Origin: Anoplopoma fimbria
Lineage: Eukaryota; Chordata; Actinopteri; Perciformes; Anoplopomatidae
Assembly: GCF_027596085.1 (NCBI RefSeq)
Contig: NC_072465.1
Span: forward strand, 15,056,857-15,120,856
DNA: 64,000 nucleotides
Reading direction: 5' to 3'
In this document: positions 14,742 through 25,300 of the stretch, piece by piece
Position numbering within the stretch: the stretch's first letter is position 1
How the letters are laid out: each line of letters opens with the position of its first letter
Translations under genes and position numbers: made by a program
The notes under the pieces: model-generated
What the model was told of the DNA's origin: nothing
Databases searched by the model: none
Seen by the model: only the letters and a program-made list of their open reading frames with translations

Positions 14742-15049
14742 AACTGGGGTTCGCTCCTCTGATGCTCTGTCATTGGATTGACTGTCACGGTTTGCCTGCC
14801 ATCAGGGGGGGGCTGTCAATGCTCTCTGTTTGAACACCATATGCAGTAATATCTATAAAAATGAATTGCACGGACCTATGTTACACGAATAAATAGAAAA
14901 GCACAAACATGGAGGAGGATAAACAGGCTCTAGATCAGCGGACAACGCACACAGAGCGGACACAGACATCAGATCCAAACCGCACCTTTCACTTGGGTCT
15001 CATAGTCCGCTATGATCTCCTTATCCTTCTTGAATTTCGTGGATGACAT
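2129..15049 (-). CDS. srgap3: SLIT-ROBO Rho GTPase-activating protein 3, N-terminal coding exons 1-2 (partial gene)
   Basis: srGAP3 is a cytoplasmic F-BAR/RhoGAP/SH3 protein that bends membrane and switches off Rac-type GTPases in neurons. Coding exon 1 is 14986-15049 (64 nt, starts MSSTKFKKDKEIIADYETQV) and exon 2 is 2129-2324 (196 nt). The split codon K-G|AG gives ...QVK-EIRNQLVEQFKCLEQQ. Exon 2 carries the first F-BAR helices, with FFRRKAEIELEYSRSLEKLA and SSKIRSSREHQQF. It ends in phase 2 at a GTGAGT donor; its acceptor is a TGGACAG. The words EQFKCLEQQSESR and SRSLEKLAERFSSKIRSS fit srGAP3 better than my recollection of srGAP1 (EQQKCLEQQTEMR) or srGAP2 (EQMKCLDQQCELR). The remaining exons (rest of F-BAR, RhoGAP, SH3) lie beyond the left edge. 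Intron 1 is 12.7 kb. The start ATG is the first in the exon and matches the family N-terminus. Confidence 0.93.
5626..5691 (-). other. srgap3: candidate 66-nt in-frame cassette exon in srgap3 intron 1
   Basis: On the minus strand a pyrimidine-rich acceptor (TTGTGTTTTCTGTAG, ending at 5692) is followed by 66 nt and a strong donor GTGAGTAAC (from 5625 downward). The 66 nt is divisible by three. Read in the phase left by srgap3 exon 1 (phase 1) it has no stop and returns phase 1 to exon 2. It would insert 22 residues, GCPKNPTCLPIPK followed by SSNSVIGIN, between ...DYETQVK and EIRNQL. That point lies in the first F-BAR helix, so the insert would probably change dimer packing. Splice sites and frame are seen directly; use as an exon is inference, and I know of no matching exon in the family. 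Confidence 0.35.
9807..10655. mobile_element. MITE-like element interrupted by a second nested repeat
   Basis: The outer element shows the teleost-type words AGCTAACCGAGCTTAGCATAAA (about 9882) and ATGCTAAGCTAAGCTAAC (about 10577), GGGAAACAGCTAGC (about 9912), and terminal-side words TTGATACCACTCTTATG (left) and AGCAGTATCAATCTACTA (right) that are near inverted copies of one another. The same family recurs uninterrupted at 60625-61102. Between about 9945 and 10489 the outer element is broken by a different sequence, including CCTCAAATGGCCACTCGAGG, GGTACAAAAAACTGTTTTGG and the end word ATTTAATACAGTCTATGG. I recognise this as a separate dispersed fish repeat. Outer sequence resumes at ATTAAACGAGATGTGTTAAT. 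No transposase frame is present. Class assignment is from pattern memory; the nesting is read directly from the two families' order. Confidence 0.65.
13517..13871 (+). other. unassigned 90-codon open frame followed by a poly(A) signal
   Basis: An open frame of 90 codons (13517-13789) runs antisense to srgap3 in its first intron. An AATAAA lies 77 nt beyond the stop (13866-13871) and a GT-rich stretch follows. The predicted peptide is hydrophilic and lysine-rich at its start (KTKFLEAQKEVKKQV), with no domain I recognise. It could be the last exon of an antisense transcript. It is more likely chance, since intronic AT-rich DNA often supplies both features. Confidence 0.12.
14671..14738. repeat. 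(GA)34 microsatellite
   Basis: Pure GA dinucleotide repeat of 68 bp lying inside srgap3 intron 1, about 250 bp downstream of the exon 1 donor in the direction of transcription. On the srgap3 sense strand it reads (CT)n. Confidence 0.97.
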
Positions 15050-15400
15050 CGCTCCTCGGGCTTTTAGGGCTATCTACCCTGCAGGTCGAGCACCGTCTTG
15101 GGGTCTTTAAAAGGTGATGATCCCGGACTTGCAGCGTAGCAGCGCTTTCCTCTGTTCCTCTTCTAGTGGCCGAGCATTGGAGAGAACAAAAGCTTTAAAC
15201 GTGTTGTATTCGCGCAGTCCGCGCAGTTTGAGTCGCCTTATCGGTGCAGAAATAACACACGAGCAGCAGTCCAATGTTGCATTTTTCTCTTTTTTTTCTC
15301 CTGCTGGGGTTTTTCTCTCCTCTTCCCTCCTCCTCCTCCTCCTGCTCCTGCTGGTACCACTCAACTCAGACAAACAAAACACACAAGCGAGCTCAAAACT
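15050..15400 (-). promoter_or_regulatory. srgap3: srgap3 5' UTR and probable core promoter region
   Basis: Read on the minus strand, the sequence upstream of the srgap3 ATG is more GC-rich than the surroundings, with several CpGs (for example GACGGTGCTCGACC and GGCGACTCAAACTGCGCGGA). A TTTTAAA word lies about 55 nt before the ATG. No upstream ATG occurs in the closest 60 nt. A purine-rich AGGAGGAGGAGG run maps at about 15329-15345. The transcription start is not determinable from sequence alone; the assignment rests on position and composition. Confidence 0.45.
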
Positions 15401-15623
15401 GTAATAACAACATGATGGAGAGAGCGGAGGGTCGCATGAAGGTTTTCAAGCAGTCAAGTCCTTGTTGTAGCTTCTGTGGCCAAAAAAATGAATAGACATG
15501 CGTAAGAGCAGCGAGGCAGCCAGACAGCATTCAGACTCTGACAAATTGCATTGCAGGGGAACAGGAATTTAAAAGACCGTCACGTGAGCCTCCTCATATT
15601 GTCAGCCACACGTCCTTCCCCCG

Positions 15624-15734
<111 letters not shown>

Positions 15735-16740
15735 ATCAGAGACTTTGTGAAGTGAGAGGCCCGCTGGTGAATTGTGTAATCATGATTCACTGCTGCTGTG
15801 GTAACCACAAATGTAGACAAACCATCATCATATAAAACGGATGGTGTCCTTTACACCACCCTCCTTTGTTGCAAACAGGTGTATCGTCATGCCCTCGTCG
15901 TTCCCATTGTTTACTCCACGTCTTCTTCTCTGTTGGCAGAGCTGAAGCTGATAATTAACAATGAATGTGATGGCAAGAATGTCAGTGACAGAAATACCTT
16001 TAGACTTGTACGTGTGTAAAAGGCGATAGAACCTCAACGTACAAACTGTTCCAAAAACAGAATGTGAAATATGGCAGAGCAGGATCAAGAACACGTGCAT
16101 TATAATACGTCATCATAATAATATTGTAGGAAAGGAACACAAAACTTCCCAGATTTGGTTAGATATTTAAACATTTGTGTTTGAATGAATTCCACCCATC
16201 CGTCTTGGCCTCTGTGAAGGGAGCCATGTGTTTCTTTTATGGAGAAAATAATATTTGAATTCATATCATGAAGCAAGGCCGTTTTTCAAGGCATTGTAGT
16301 GACAGAGACTGAGCGTGTTTCCTGACAGATACTGTCATCTGGGTGCTTCACTGTGTTTTTAACAGCCCATGGAACTCGGTTTGTTGTCTGTCACCTTAGC
16401 TTTTCTCAGCTCAGGAGGGAACAGGCTGTTGACTCACAATGAGCTGACTCAAACCTGCAAACTGCCACACTGTAGAGGTCCTCTGCATTTCCATCTGCAC
16501 CACACAGGCTTTCGATGCATATTTCAAGCTGACAGGTGGGAGGACATTTTTGACAGATAGTAAGTCTACATTTTGTCCCTTTTGTTAAAAAGGAAGAAAA
16601 AAAAGAAAGGATTTTATACTAAAAAATCTATCTAAATATTCTCACCACTTACACTCTTGACACTTTATCAGTGTCTTACTAAGTATCAGGTAACTACAGA
16701 CCTGATACCACATGATAAACCAATAAGCATTTACTAACCA

Positions 16741-16781
16741 CATATAAAGCTGAATCATTATTGAAAAGAGAGGGCCAACAC

Positions 16782-16827
<46 letters not shown>

Positions 16828-16853
16828 GTTATTGTTATTGTTTGTTGTTAATG

Positions 16854-16889
<36 letters not shown>

Positions 16890-16920
16890 TTAACTTTAAC
16901 TTAATAATTCAGCTTTATGT
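16741..16920. repeat. fold-back (inverted) repeat with (ATT)n / (AAT)n arms
   Basis: The left arm starts CATATAAAGCTGAAT and continues into (ATT)n at about 16783-16826. After a short GTTATTGTT-type spacer, (AAT)n follows at about 16853-16889, and then AATAATTCAGCTTTATG at 16903-16919, which is the near reverse complement of the left start. The two halves could pair over most of a 180-bp unit. Directly downstream (16924-16967) is a word set, GCACCTTGCAAACAAAG and ACAAAGTGCTTAACA, that is shared with the repeat at 36089-36420. Confidence 0.75.
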
Positions 16921-16967
16921 ATATAGCACCTTGCAAACAAAGTTACAAAGTGCTTAACAATAAAAAC
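16903..16967 (+). repeat. fragment of dispersed repeat also found near 36.1 kb
   Basis: The sequence TTCAGCTTTATGTATATAG followed by CACCTTGCAAACAAAGTTAC and AAAGTGCTTAACAATAAAA resembles 36110-36170 (CACCTTTTCAAAACAAGG, then CAAAGTGCTTCGACAG). In both places an (AAT)n run lies immediately upstream. I recognise this as a common teleost dispersed repeat but cannot name the family with certainty. Confidence 0.5.
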
Positions 16968-19280
16968 AATATTGTTTTCCCACCAGCTACGACTGAAGAA
17001 ATTCCTTCTGGCCTTGTGGTGTGAAAATATATTTTCTGGCTGTTGAACACGGCATGCACAACCCTCTTTGCCGGAGGAGAATACTCTTTTCATGGCCTCT
17101 TGCGTTGTATGTGTGTATATCTGTGTTCAGCGAGCCTAGATATGACAGAGGGACAGAGAAAGGGTGTCTTCCTGTGTTATGTTTCTGGCTGCATCACCCT
17201 GTCTTTTGTTTCTTTGCTGTTCCGGTGGTGAGTCTAAATTGTTTGTCAGGCCTTATGTATCACCTACACGTCTGAGAAGTGAAACCCTGAGAGAGCAGAC
17301 ACATCAGCTGTGACAGAGAGGACTGCTGGAGGGCCAGAGTGACAGCAGGGTGGATTCTGCTTTTGTTTGTGTTTATCAGAGAGAAGTCAGCAGAGGTAAC
17401 CTTTCCGCAGTCCCTCCAGCCCTCCCACCATCCCTCTGTTCTTCACCCCTACCTCTCTCATCAGGCATCTCAGGGGGGAAGCCTGGGAAACTGTGACTTC
17501 ACTGTTTTTATGGCACAAAGATCCATTGTGAGATCCTTTTACTATTTCTTTCTATAGAACAAGAGTGGGAACTGCTCTTGTCTCCACAGCCAACATGTGA
17601 AAAAAATGACACCCTGAGAAACAATCTGTGCCTGAATGCTGTAAAAGATAATAATTTCTATGTGTTGAGACATACAAATTGTTTTTGGCTGCTAAAACAT
17701 ATCTCTGTGGATTTGTAAATGCGTAGAGACAACAGATTTTCCCTTTAACCCTTACCCAACAAGTGGAACAAATGTTATATTTCTAATAATAATGAACTTA
17801 TTGTATTTGATTTGTTAGAAATGTTATTGCTAAATTGATTTCTAAAGATAATTTATTTTACATTGATTGGATCATTTGACCGTAGAAAGTGACAGAAAAC
17901 TAACCAGGACGCTCATGGTTACACCCATCTTAAATCAATCTGTCAACAGGACATCGTATGACTCCTGATACATCTGATCACTTAAAGGTACTGAACGTCA
18001 TATCATTTTTTCATAACTCTTATTAATACATGTTAATATATACAGTATATGGTTAACCTCTAAATCCACACTTGCTTCTGAAAATATCAAGATAATATAC
18101 CACAAGTGTTGAGAAAAAAACATTAATAAGACATAAAGGGAAGGTGCTCAATTTAAGTGTGGAGTAATTTTCAAATTTGTGGGAAAGAAGACAGCCGGTT
18201 AGCCTTTAGGGCTGCTTCTTCCTAATATTTTCCTTCTTCATCATCTCGATGAATCTTTGTACGGACGTGTTGGCTCTCATATCACTCATAATTGCACCTC
18301 TTTGAATTTAAAAGATTGTTGCCCTGTGGGAATCTTGAAATAGGCAGGGTGTGATGTTACAGGTTTCACTGTTATGAATCTACAGCACTGCCAGATTTGC
18401 AGCACGGAGCCTTGACTGAATGATCTGCAGTAAATGTTTCAATGTAATGTGAGAGCAGGTTTAGTGCTTTTGCCTGTGTTTGGTTGAGTCAGGGTCAACA
18501 GCAATCAGCTGCCTTCTTTATCCACCCAACATTAAAGTTTTGTGTATTTTGAAATCACTTTGTAGTTGTATATTTTAGCTCCCTGCTACTTTTACAACAA
18601 TAATACTAACATTCTATATGGAATTATTAAGCATGATTTAAAGAGTGTACACACATCTGATTCAATAAATTTGTTTATAACCTGATTTAGATGCACTTTC
18701 ATCGTGTTTCATGTGCCATTAACTTTTGCTTAATCGAAGATTAAAGAAGCCTCAGGACATTTCAATAATATTTTAATGATAGTGGTAGATTTTCATAAAC
18801 AAATGCATTTTCACATGAATCCCAAAGAACAACCTGTTGTTATCAGTGGCAGGCTGCTCTATCAATGTTTAAAAACAATAACCTTTAAAATATGAAATGT
18901 GACTGAATTTGGAAGTACAATTTCTTACACATCCCGATAAAATTTAGAAATTAAAAATATAACAAATAAGTTCTCTTTGAGCTCCTGATTACAGGTGTAT
19001 AGTGTTTTCAACTAATCATCTTCCCTGCTAGTACCAGCTGTCTCTCAGCTGTTCTGATAAATGTATTTGAGGCATCATAAAATGGCTTCAAATGCTTTAA
19101 TAGTTCCCACCCGGCACATATCTCAGGGATAATGTGAAGTTGACGTTGATTGTTGATGTTGTGTTCATTACTATGATTTCTTTCGAGTTAGTTAAAAGGA
19201 CAGGGAGGCTCTGACTTCTGTCTTTTGTTAGAACCGATTGTAATGCCAACCACTGACAACCTCTATCATTTTACAATGTC

Positions 19281-19364
<84 letters not shown>
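19281..19364. repeat. (TCAA)n tetranucleotide microsatellite
   Basis: About 21 uninterrupted copies of the four-base unit. Its translation as repeated I-N-Q-S is an artefact of the repeat, not a protein. Confidence 0.97.
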
Positions 19365-19365
<1 letters not shown>

Positions 19366-19748
19366 CGAGCACTTGTGCTGAGAGACGTCAACTTGATTTC
19401 CCATTTTCTTCCCTGAGCAGTAGGCTCATATCTCTGCTAATGTTACTTTGTCATGTAATACCACACTGAGAGAAGGATAATCCCACAGACTGTCCCTTCA
19501 ACACTTCGTGACAATACCAGTGTGAATTCTACAGGATAAATCTTACCTGACAGTTTTGAGGATATTGCATGTCTTTGATCTACATTTTATGTTATTGCAG
19601 CTGAGTTACATGTGATAATAGAAGATCTCACCTGCTTACACCTGAATTACAAACAAGTCATACAGGACTGCTTGTTTGATCTTCTCTCCAAGCCTCAAAA
19701 ACTCGAGCTGCACTACTTTTTTAGTCCATTTAGTTTCACTGTGAGACA

Positions 19749-19975
19749 CTATGGCACACGAGGTAGAGTGCTCGTCCCGCAACCACAAGGTTGGCGGTTT
19801 GAACCCCTCTTCAGCCAACATGCCGAGGTGTCCTTGAGCGAGACACCTAACCCCAAGTTGCTCCCCGGGCGCTTCTTAGCAGCCCACTGCTCCTCCGGGA
19901 TGGGTCAAATGCAGAGATTTGTAATTTCCCCATTGTGGGACTAATAAAGGCTTAATTATTATTATTATTATTATT
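19749..19975 (+). mobile_element. tRNA-derived SINE, plus orientation
   Basis: The 5' part resembles a tRNA: a box A-like TGGCACACGAGGTAGAGTG is followed by a box B-like GGTTTGAACCC (19796-19806). A body with GTGTCCTTGAGCGAGACACC and CTGCTCCTCCGGGATGGGTC follows. The 3' end is CCCATTGTGGGACTAATAAA and then an (ATT)n tail. A second copy in the opposite orientation lies at 25223-25420. The tRNA-like part does not form a clean cloverleaf and is not a functional tRNA gene. It lies in the srgap3-thumpd3 spacer. Confidence 0.85.
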
Positions 19976-21749
19976 ATTTGCAGAGAATAAGAAAATCTGT
20001 GTCGCTAATGTACTTATACGATAATTTAGTTGTCAAAAGCTGTCTTACTGTTCTCAACACTGTAACACTGGCCATCTGTTGTGCAGGACTTGTTGTTCCC
20101 TGACATGAACACATGCCCACTCGTCTCTCAGACTTCACACTTACTAATCAGTTGGAAAGAATAAACATGACGTTCAATAAACAGTTAGAAAAACAACAAA
20201 ACATGTTCAATAAACAAACTGTATGTAGTGTTGAGAATTATGGAACAAGCTATGATGTGGGTGTTTTTTCTGTCAAATGATGTCCTGCAGACAAGACATT
20301 TAAGAAGTATACTTTTATCCTAATTAAATGTTTTTAGCCGAACTTAATCACAGGGAATTAGAAAACAGGTACGGAAAATGTAAAAAGAGCTGCTCTTTGT
20401 TTTCTCCCAAAGGTGTTTGTTAATAGACAGAGAATTATCTCACTAAGTTAAAGCTCTTACTTCCACAGCCAGGGTCAATTAATCACACAAGGAAATGTGA
20501 AACGAGAGGAGAAGACAGTTATTCTTATCACGACTCTCTACATAAACCCCATTAATCACAAATGATAAGTCTGGAAAGCAGATTATGGTTGACTATAAAA
20601 TGGCTAAGATGCCTGGACAAACCACAGGAGAGACGGATATTTTTTATTTAAAGAAAAATCAATGGCAGTATAATTTGCTATGCTATTGTAAGCCACCAAA
20701 AATCCCCAGATCTAGCACGAATATAACTACGAGTAAATAGCGTGATATGTGTTTGATTCAACTGAATACTCATTGTTGATGCTTAATGACTTAGTGACTA
20801 AATAAATTTGAACACATCTCTAGAAAACTGATGAATCTGTGTCATCACAATGTCCAAACACTGCATTACAATCACTGGTGATTAACAACCCATAATTACA
20901 GACAATAATATAAGGAAAAACAACCTGTCTTTTTATTGATCCATAATTTCTCTATTGCCTCCCCCTAAATCGCCTAAGGTTGTTTTGGTTTGTTTGTATA
21001 TCTATTATCCTGCCTGCTACACTCTTCACAGTGGTGGAGCTAAGTTAAGTGTGTGGTCTCTCTCTCTTCATGTACTATCTCTCTTATTCTGCTTTTGTAT
21101 TGATTGTTGTTGCTGTGCAAAGTGAATGATTTTGTTCAGTGATCTCAAACAATGCTCAAAAAGTTATATCATGGCGCCCTCTGTCGATTAAGGAAAGCTG
21201 TACCCGGAAGTAGTAGCCAGTGAAAATGAATGGAAACACATGATCAAGATGAAACAAGTTGGCACGCACTACATTTCCTGTTTGGCCCTCTGGCTTTCAA
21301 AACAAAACCTACGTTTTTAAGACGTAAAGCTATGATAGTTTCAATAATTTCCATTATTATTTAAGCACCACGCCCACTTAATGAAGGTCATACAAACAAC
21401 TGTGACAATTAGGAAATTAAATCAATAACTAGCATCTCTTACTTTACTGTAGCTGTAATTTGATCTTTGATTGTTCTGTTTTTTTTTGTCATGTAATTTT
21501 AAACTTGTGATACTGAACAATTTTCAAAAATACAAATATGTATTTCAATGGACACGATACACTGGAAGAGTTTACAGATATTTAGAGAAAAAAAAGAAAA
21601 AAAGAAAAAATGTTGATGTATGTGAATATTTTGACATAGTTTGTGCATACAGTTTTAATAATATTGTACAATAGACACTGTACACTCCTTTCACATTGAA
21701 GTATTTTTTGACATGTAGTCTGTGGAATCTTTTTATTTGTAGATATAAC

Positions 21750-21835
21750 ACTTTTATTCTGGAGGGTTTCCGCCGGAAGTCTTGTTGCTGATGAGTGAAA
21801 ACGTGGTATTGTCGCCTCGTGTTTGACAGGTTGGT
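21750..21835 (+). promoter_or_regulatory. thumpd3: probable thumpd3 promoter and untranslated exon 1
   Basis: The word CCGCCGGAAGTCTTG (about 21769-21783) contains a consensus ETS/GABP-type CCGGAAGT site, common in TATA-less housekeeping promoters. No TATA box is obvious. A possible first-exon donor follows at TTTGACAG|GTTGGT (about 21830). Coding exon 2 has its own acceptor near 22233 (CTCTCTCTCCAAG), so an untranslated first exon upstream is required; this is the best candidate. Exact boundaries are inferred. Confidence 0.45.
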
Positions 21836-22239
21836 CCGACTCCAGTTAGCAAGTTTAATATAACTAACTCTTGTACTTTAACCATATGCTGCTACAGTTC
21901 ACCCGGGGGCTCATAACATAAACACGTACCTTTATGTGGCATTGCCTTCTAATAAAAGCCTTTTCTGTGGCTAACGTTTTAGTCATAACAACTTTCTAGC
22001 TCCCTAAAGCTAACGTTAGCAAGCTAAGTTAACCGGTAACATTGCTCCCCCAGCTAAACGTTACAGGTTTATACCCTCTGTTTAATTAAAACGTATTCTA
22101 TGCTAACGTATGACACATATTAATACTCAATATATCTTTATAACACGTTGCTCTCCTGCAAATGACTCATCATGCATGAGTATGGCAAAATATGCAGAAT
22201 TAACAGTTTTAATACCCCCTCTCTCTCTCCAAGGGTTAC

Positions 22240-22245
22240 ATGTGA
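22240..22245 (+). promoter_or_regulatory. thumpd3: start-stop upstream ORF (ATG-TGA) in thumpd3 leader
   Basis: If exon 2 begins after the CCAAG acceptor at 22231-22233, its first ATG is immediately followed by TGA, 88 nt upstream of the true start. Such minimal uORFs can hold scanning ribosomes. Presence is seen directly; function is inferred. Confidence 0.4.
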
Positions 22246-22327
22246 GCCTCTGAGCTTGGCACCAGCTGTCATTCATAACCTCCAGTTATACATCTGAGTC
22301 TGGTGAGGTGCAGCCTACAAATACAGC

Positions 22328-25300
22328 ATGTCCTCCCAGGAAGGTATCACTGCAGAACCAGGCCCTACAACAGTGGGACCATCTACCTCCTCCTCCACTG
22401 AGAATGATGCCACCACCGGGGAGGTCATCACTGTCACCATTGGTGCGACTGTGCCTACAGGATTTGAGCACACTGCTGCAGAAGAGGTCAAGGAGAAAAT
22501 TGGGGTTGATGCCCGAATCAGCAAAGACAGGGGTCGCATCTACTTTCCGATAACCACTGACAAGCTTTTTCAGGTAGGAAACTTGAAATCAATGTATGCC
22601 TTTTTCTTTCACGGTGTTTCTCACTGTCAATTGCATTATACGCATAGAAAACTTTGCCTTGATGCTGTAAACGTTGAAACACTGAGTTTAATTTTGCCAG
22701 GTGATAAAAGTCTTCATCTAAAATGTATCTGTCTCTCTGTCATTTCTTTGAATCTCTAGGCCCATCTTTTAAAGTCTGTGGACAACCTGTTTGTTGTGGT
22801 TGAGGAATATGATCATTACCAATTCAAAGAATCAAAGGTAACTTACGACCAGCATTATTCTGTTGTAGCTGATGTTTATCGTCAGGGGTAATGACAACTG
22901 TGTTTGTGCAGGAGGAGACATTGATGGAGATGCAGCAGCTCGCCTCCGAACTCCCCTGGACTAATGCCTTAGAGGTGTGGAAACTAAATGGCACCCTGAA
23001 AAAAAAGAAAGGTTACCGGAAAGGAGGAAATGGCACCAAAGGAAAATCTAATAGTGAGGCCACTGATCCAACTGTGGCTGACACTGAGCAGCAAGAGCTT
23101 CCTCAGGCGGCGTCTGCTGCTGAAAGCCAGACGAAGGCAGAGAGCACGTCTGACACGGAGACCAGCACACAGGACTCAGAAGAGGCAGAACCTGAGGCCA
23201 AACTCATCAAGTTTCGTGTGACTTGCAACAGGGCTGGTGATAAACACAGCTTTTCCTCTAATGAGGCAGCCAGAGACTTTGGTGGAGCTGTGCAAGAATT
23301 CTTCCAGTGGAAAGCAGACATGACAAAGTTTGACATAGAGGTAGGCATGCTTGCTCGGACTGGACTGAAGCAAATTGAATACCATCACACTGGCCAAGAC
23401 AAGCACTGATTATCCGGATGGATTTGCGAGGCATAAGCTAATGTTTTGATTAACAACTTGGGTAACAAAAGAAAAAATAACAACTCTGTTGAGTAACATT
23501 TTCCGAGAACAAGTTGAATAATGCATTGGTGTTCTCACATTGTCTACATGTTTTATCAAAGCCCTTTCATTCTTGGTAGCAGTTGCCAGTTCTGTGTAAC
23601 TCGACTACAAAAAAGCAGTTTGTTTACAGACTAAATTTAATTTTAGTGCCTATTCTGGTTGAGCTGATATTTAAATGTCTGTTTGGATAGATATAGAAAT
23701 AGTTAGTAAATTCAACATGTTTGCTTTTTGCTCGCATGTTCCAGTTTACTAAATAGACAAGAATATTAGGCTGCTAAGTAACACTTGATCCAACATCAAA
23801 ATAGTTGGTGATTCATTTTTTGATGATCATTTCAGCTCCATAGAATACAAAAAATGTATGAGTGGTTAAATTGATTATTGCTTTGTAATCATGCATTGTA
23901 TGTTCATTAACTGCAGGTGTTACTAAACATACACAATGTAGAGGTGGTGATCGGCATTGCACTCACAGAAGAGAGTCTTCACAGGAGGAACATCAGTCAC
24001 TTTGGACCCACCACTCTGCGGTCTACCTTGTGTTATGGCATGCTCAGGTAATTCTACATCGCTGTTTAAGCTCTGTTTTTGAACGTTTCAGGGAGTTATT
24101 AAGGTTAAAGTTAAGCTTTTGTTAATATGTATATCATTTAAATAAGGTATTATTCTAAATTGCTAATTGCTAAAATGAGTCCATTTGATAATAAAACCAA
24201 AATACAGCAAGACTCGCCACCAATTACAGCAGATCTCAATGTGTTTGCTCACATTCACACGAATAGACACACATAAAGAGAATGGTGCAAAAAGACAAAT
24301 ATAAGCGGCACACAAACTTAATTTACATCAGCAGGAAAGTGAATAATGATCCATAACTTGTCCAATACAAATTGATCAGTTAACTAGGTCCTTTTCTTAA
24401 GACTTATGCGAAGCAAAATTGGCCAAATGACGTAGAGAATAATAGGATCAGTACATTAATATTGATACTAGGTAAGAAATTGGTGCGGCAGTACAACAAT
24501 CCTTCCATCTGATAGCCCTGACTTTATACAAGCCGATTCAACACCATCATACTTGCCAAGAACAACCTCTTCTCTGGAGAAAAAATTGCAAGTCATGCCT
24601 TACTGTTTATTTTAGGGTGTAACAAAATACTCTAGACAATCAACATCACTGCTAAGCAATTTCTTCATAGAAATTAGAACATAAATAAACAAGTTAAAAT
24701 GCATTGTTTTATTTTTCTGATTTAAAACACCAATTTCTCCATAAAAATTTAGTACGCCTTACACACAGAGGTGATGATCTGTGCACCTTTCTGTTGAGTA
24801 GAGGGTTGAAAATGATAGGTAGTTAGACTACTGAAAATGAGGTGCACCCACAGATTAAATACAGTTTTGGAACTTTTTCTGGTTCAGGTAATATTTGGAT
24901 TTGTTTGTTTTGGGCATGGTTAGTATATTAGTGCCAGTACATGCCAGATTTATATGAATACATTTAGATAAAGCATGGAGAGTAGCACTTGTGGTCAATT
25001 TAAGTCCACATTACAAGAGGATGACAGGTTGAATGAGAGAGAATAGTTGGCAAAGATTGTTGGCCATGTTTAGTGCCAAATTACCATAGAGGGAGGACGA
25101 TTTATGCTTTGTACAACAGAAATAACTAGCCAAGATACATATGAGTCATTACTTTAATAGTCCATTAACACACATGCAAATAGTGTGGTATCTGTTTGAA
25201 GTTGAATATGCAAAGCAGGCACAATTAAGCCTTTATTATTAGTCCCACAATGGGGAAATTCAGTTCTCTGCATTTGACCCATCCCGGAGGAGCAGTGGGC

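Larger units (their letters stand above)
2325..14985 (-). other. srgap3: srgap3 intron 1
   Basis: This 12.66 kb intron separates the two srgap3 exons. It holds the candidate cassette exon at 5626-5691, a nested mobile element at 9807-10655, and the (GA)n tract at 14671-14738, all listed separately. Most of the rest is unremarkable AT-rich sequence whose open frames are short and show no codon pattern I recognise. Some moderately GC-rich blocks (for example about 4000-4160 and 7020-7420) look less degenerate than their surroundings and could be conserved regulatory DNA, but that needs an alignment and is not claimed here. Confidence 0.8.

Noticed and set aside
19225..19416. Open frame with repeated I-N-Q-S
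   Set aside because: Translation of the (TCAA)n microsatellite; no coding evidence outside the repeat.
19749..19830. Possible functional tRNA gene
   Set aside because: Boxes A and B are present, but the arms do not pair as a cloverleaf and the sequence continues into a SINE body that recurs at 25.3 kb.
22891..23409. 172-codon uninterrupted frame over thumpd3 exon 4
   Set aside because: It runs through the donor at 23341 into intron 4. The family sequence ends at DIEV and resumes in the next exon (LLNIHNVEVVIGIALTEE), so the extra tail is intron.
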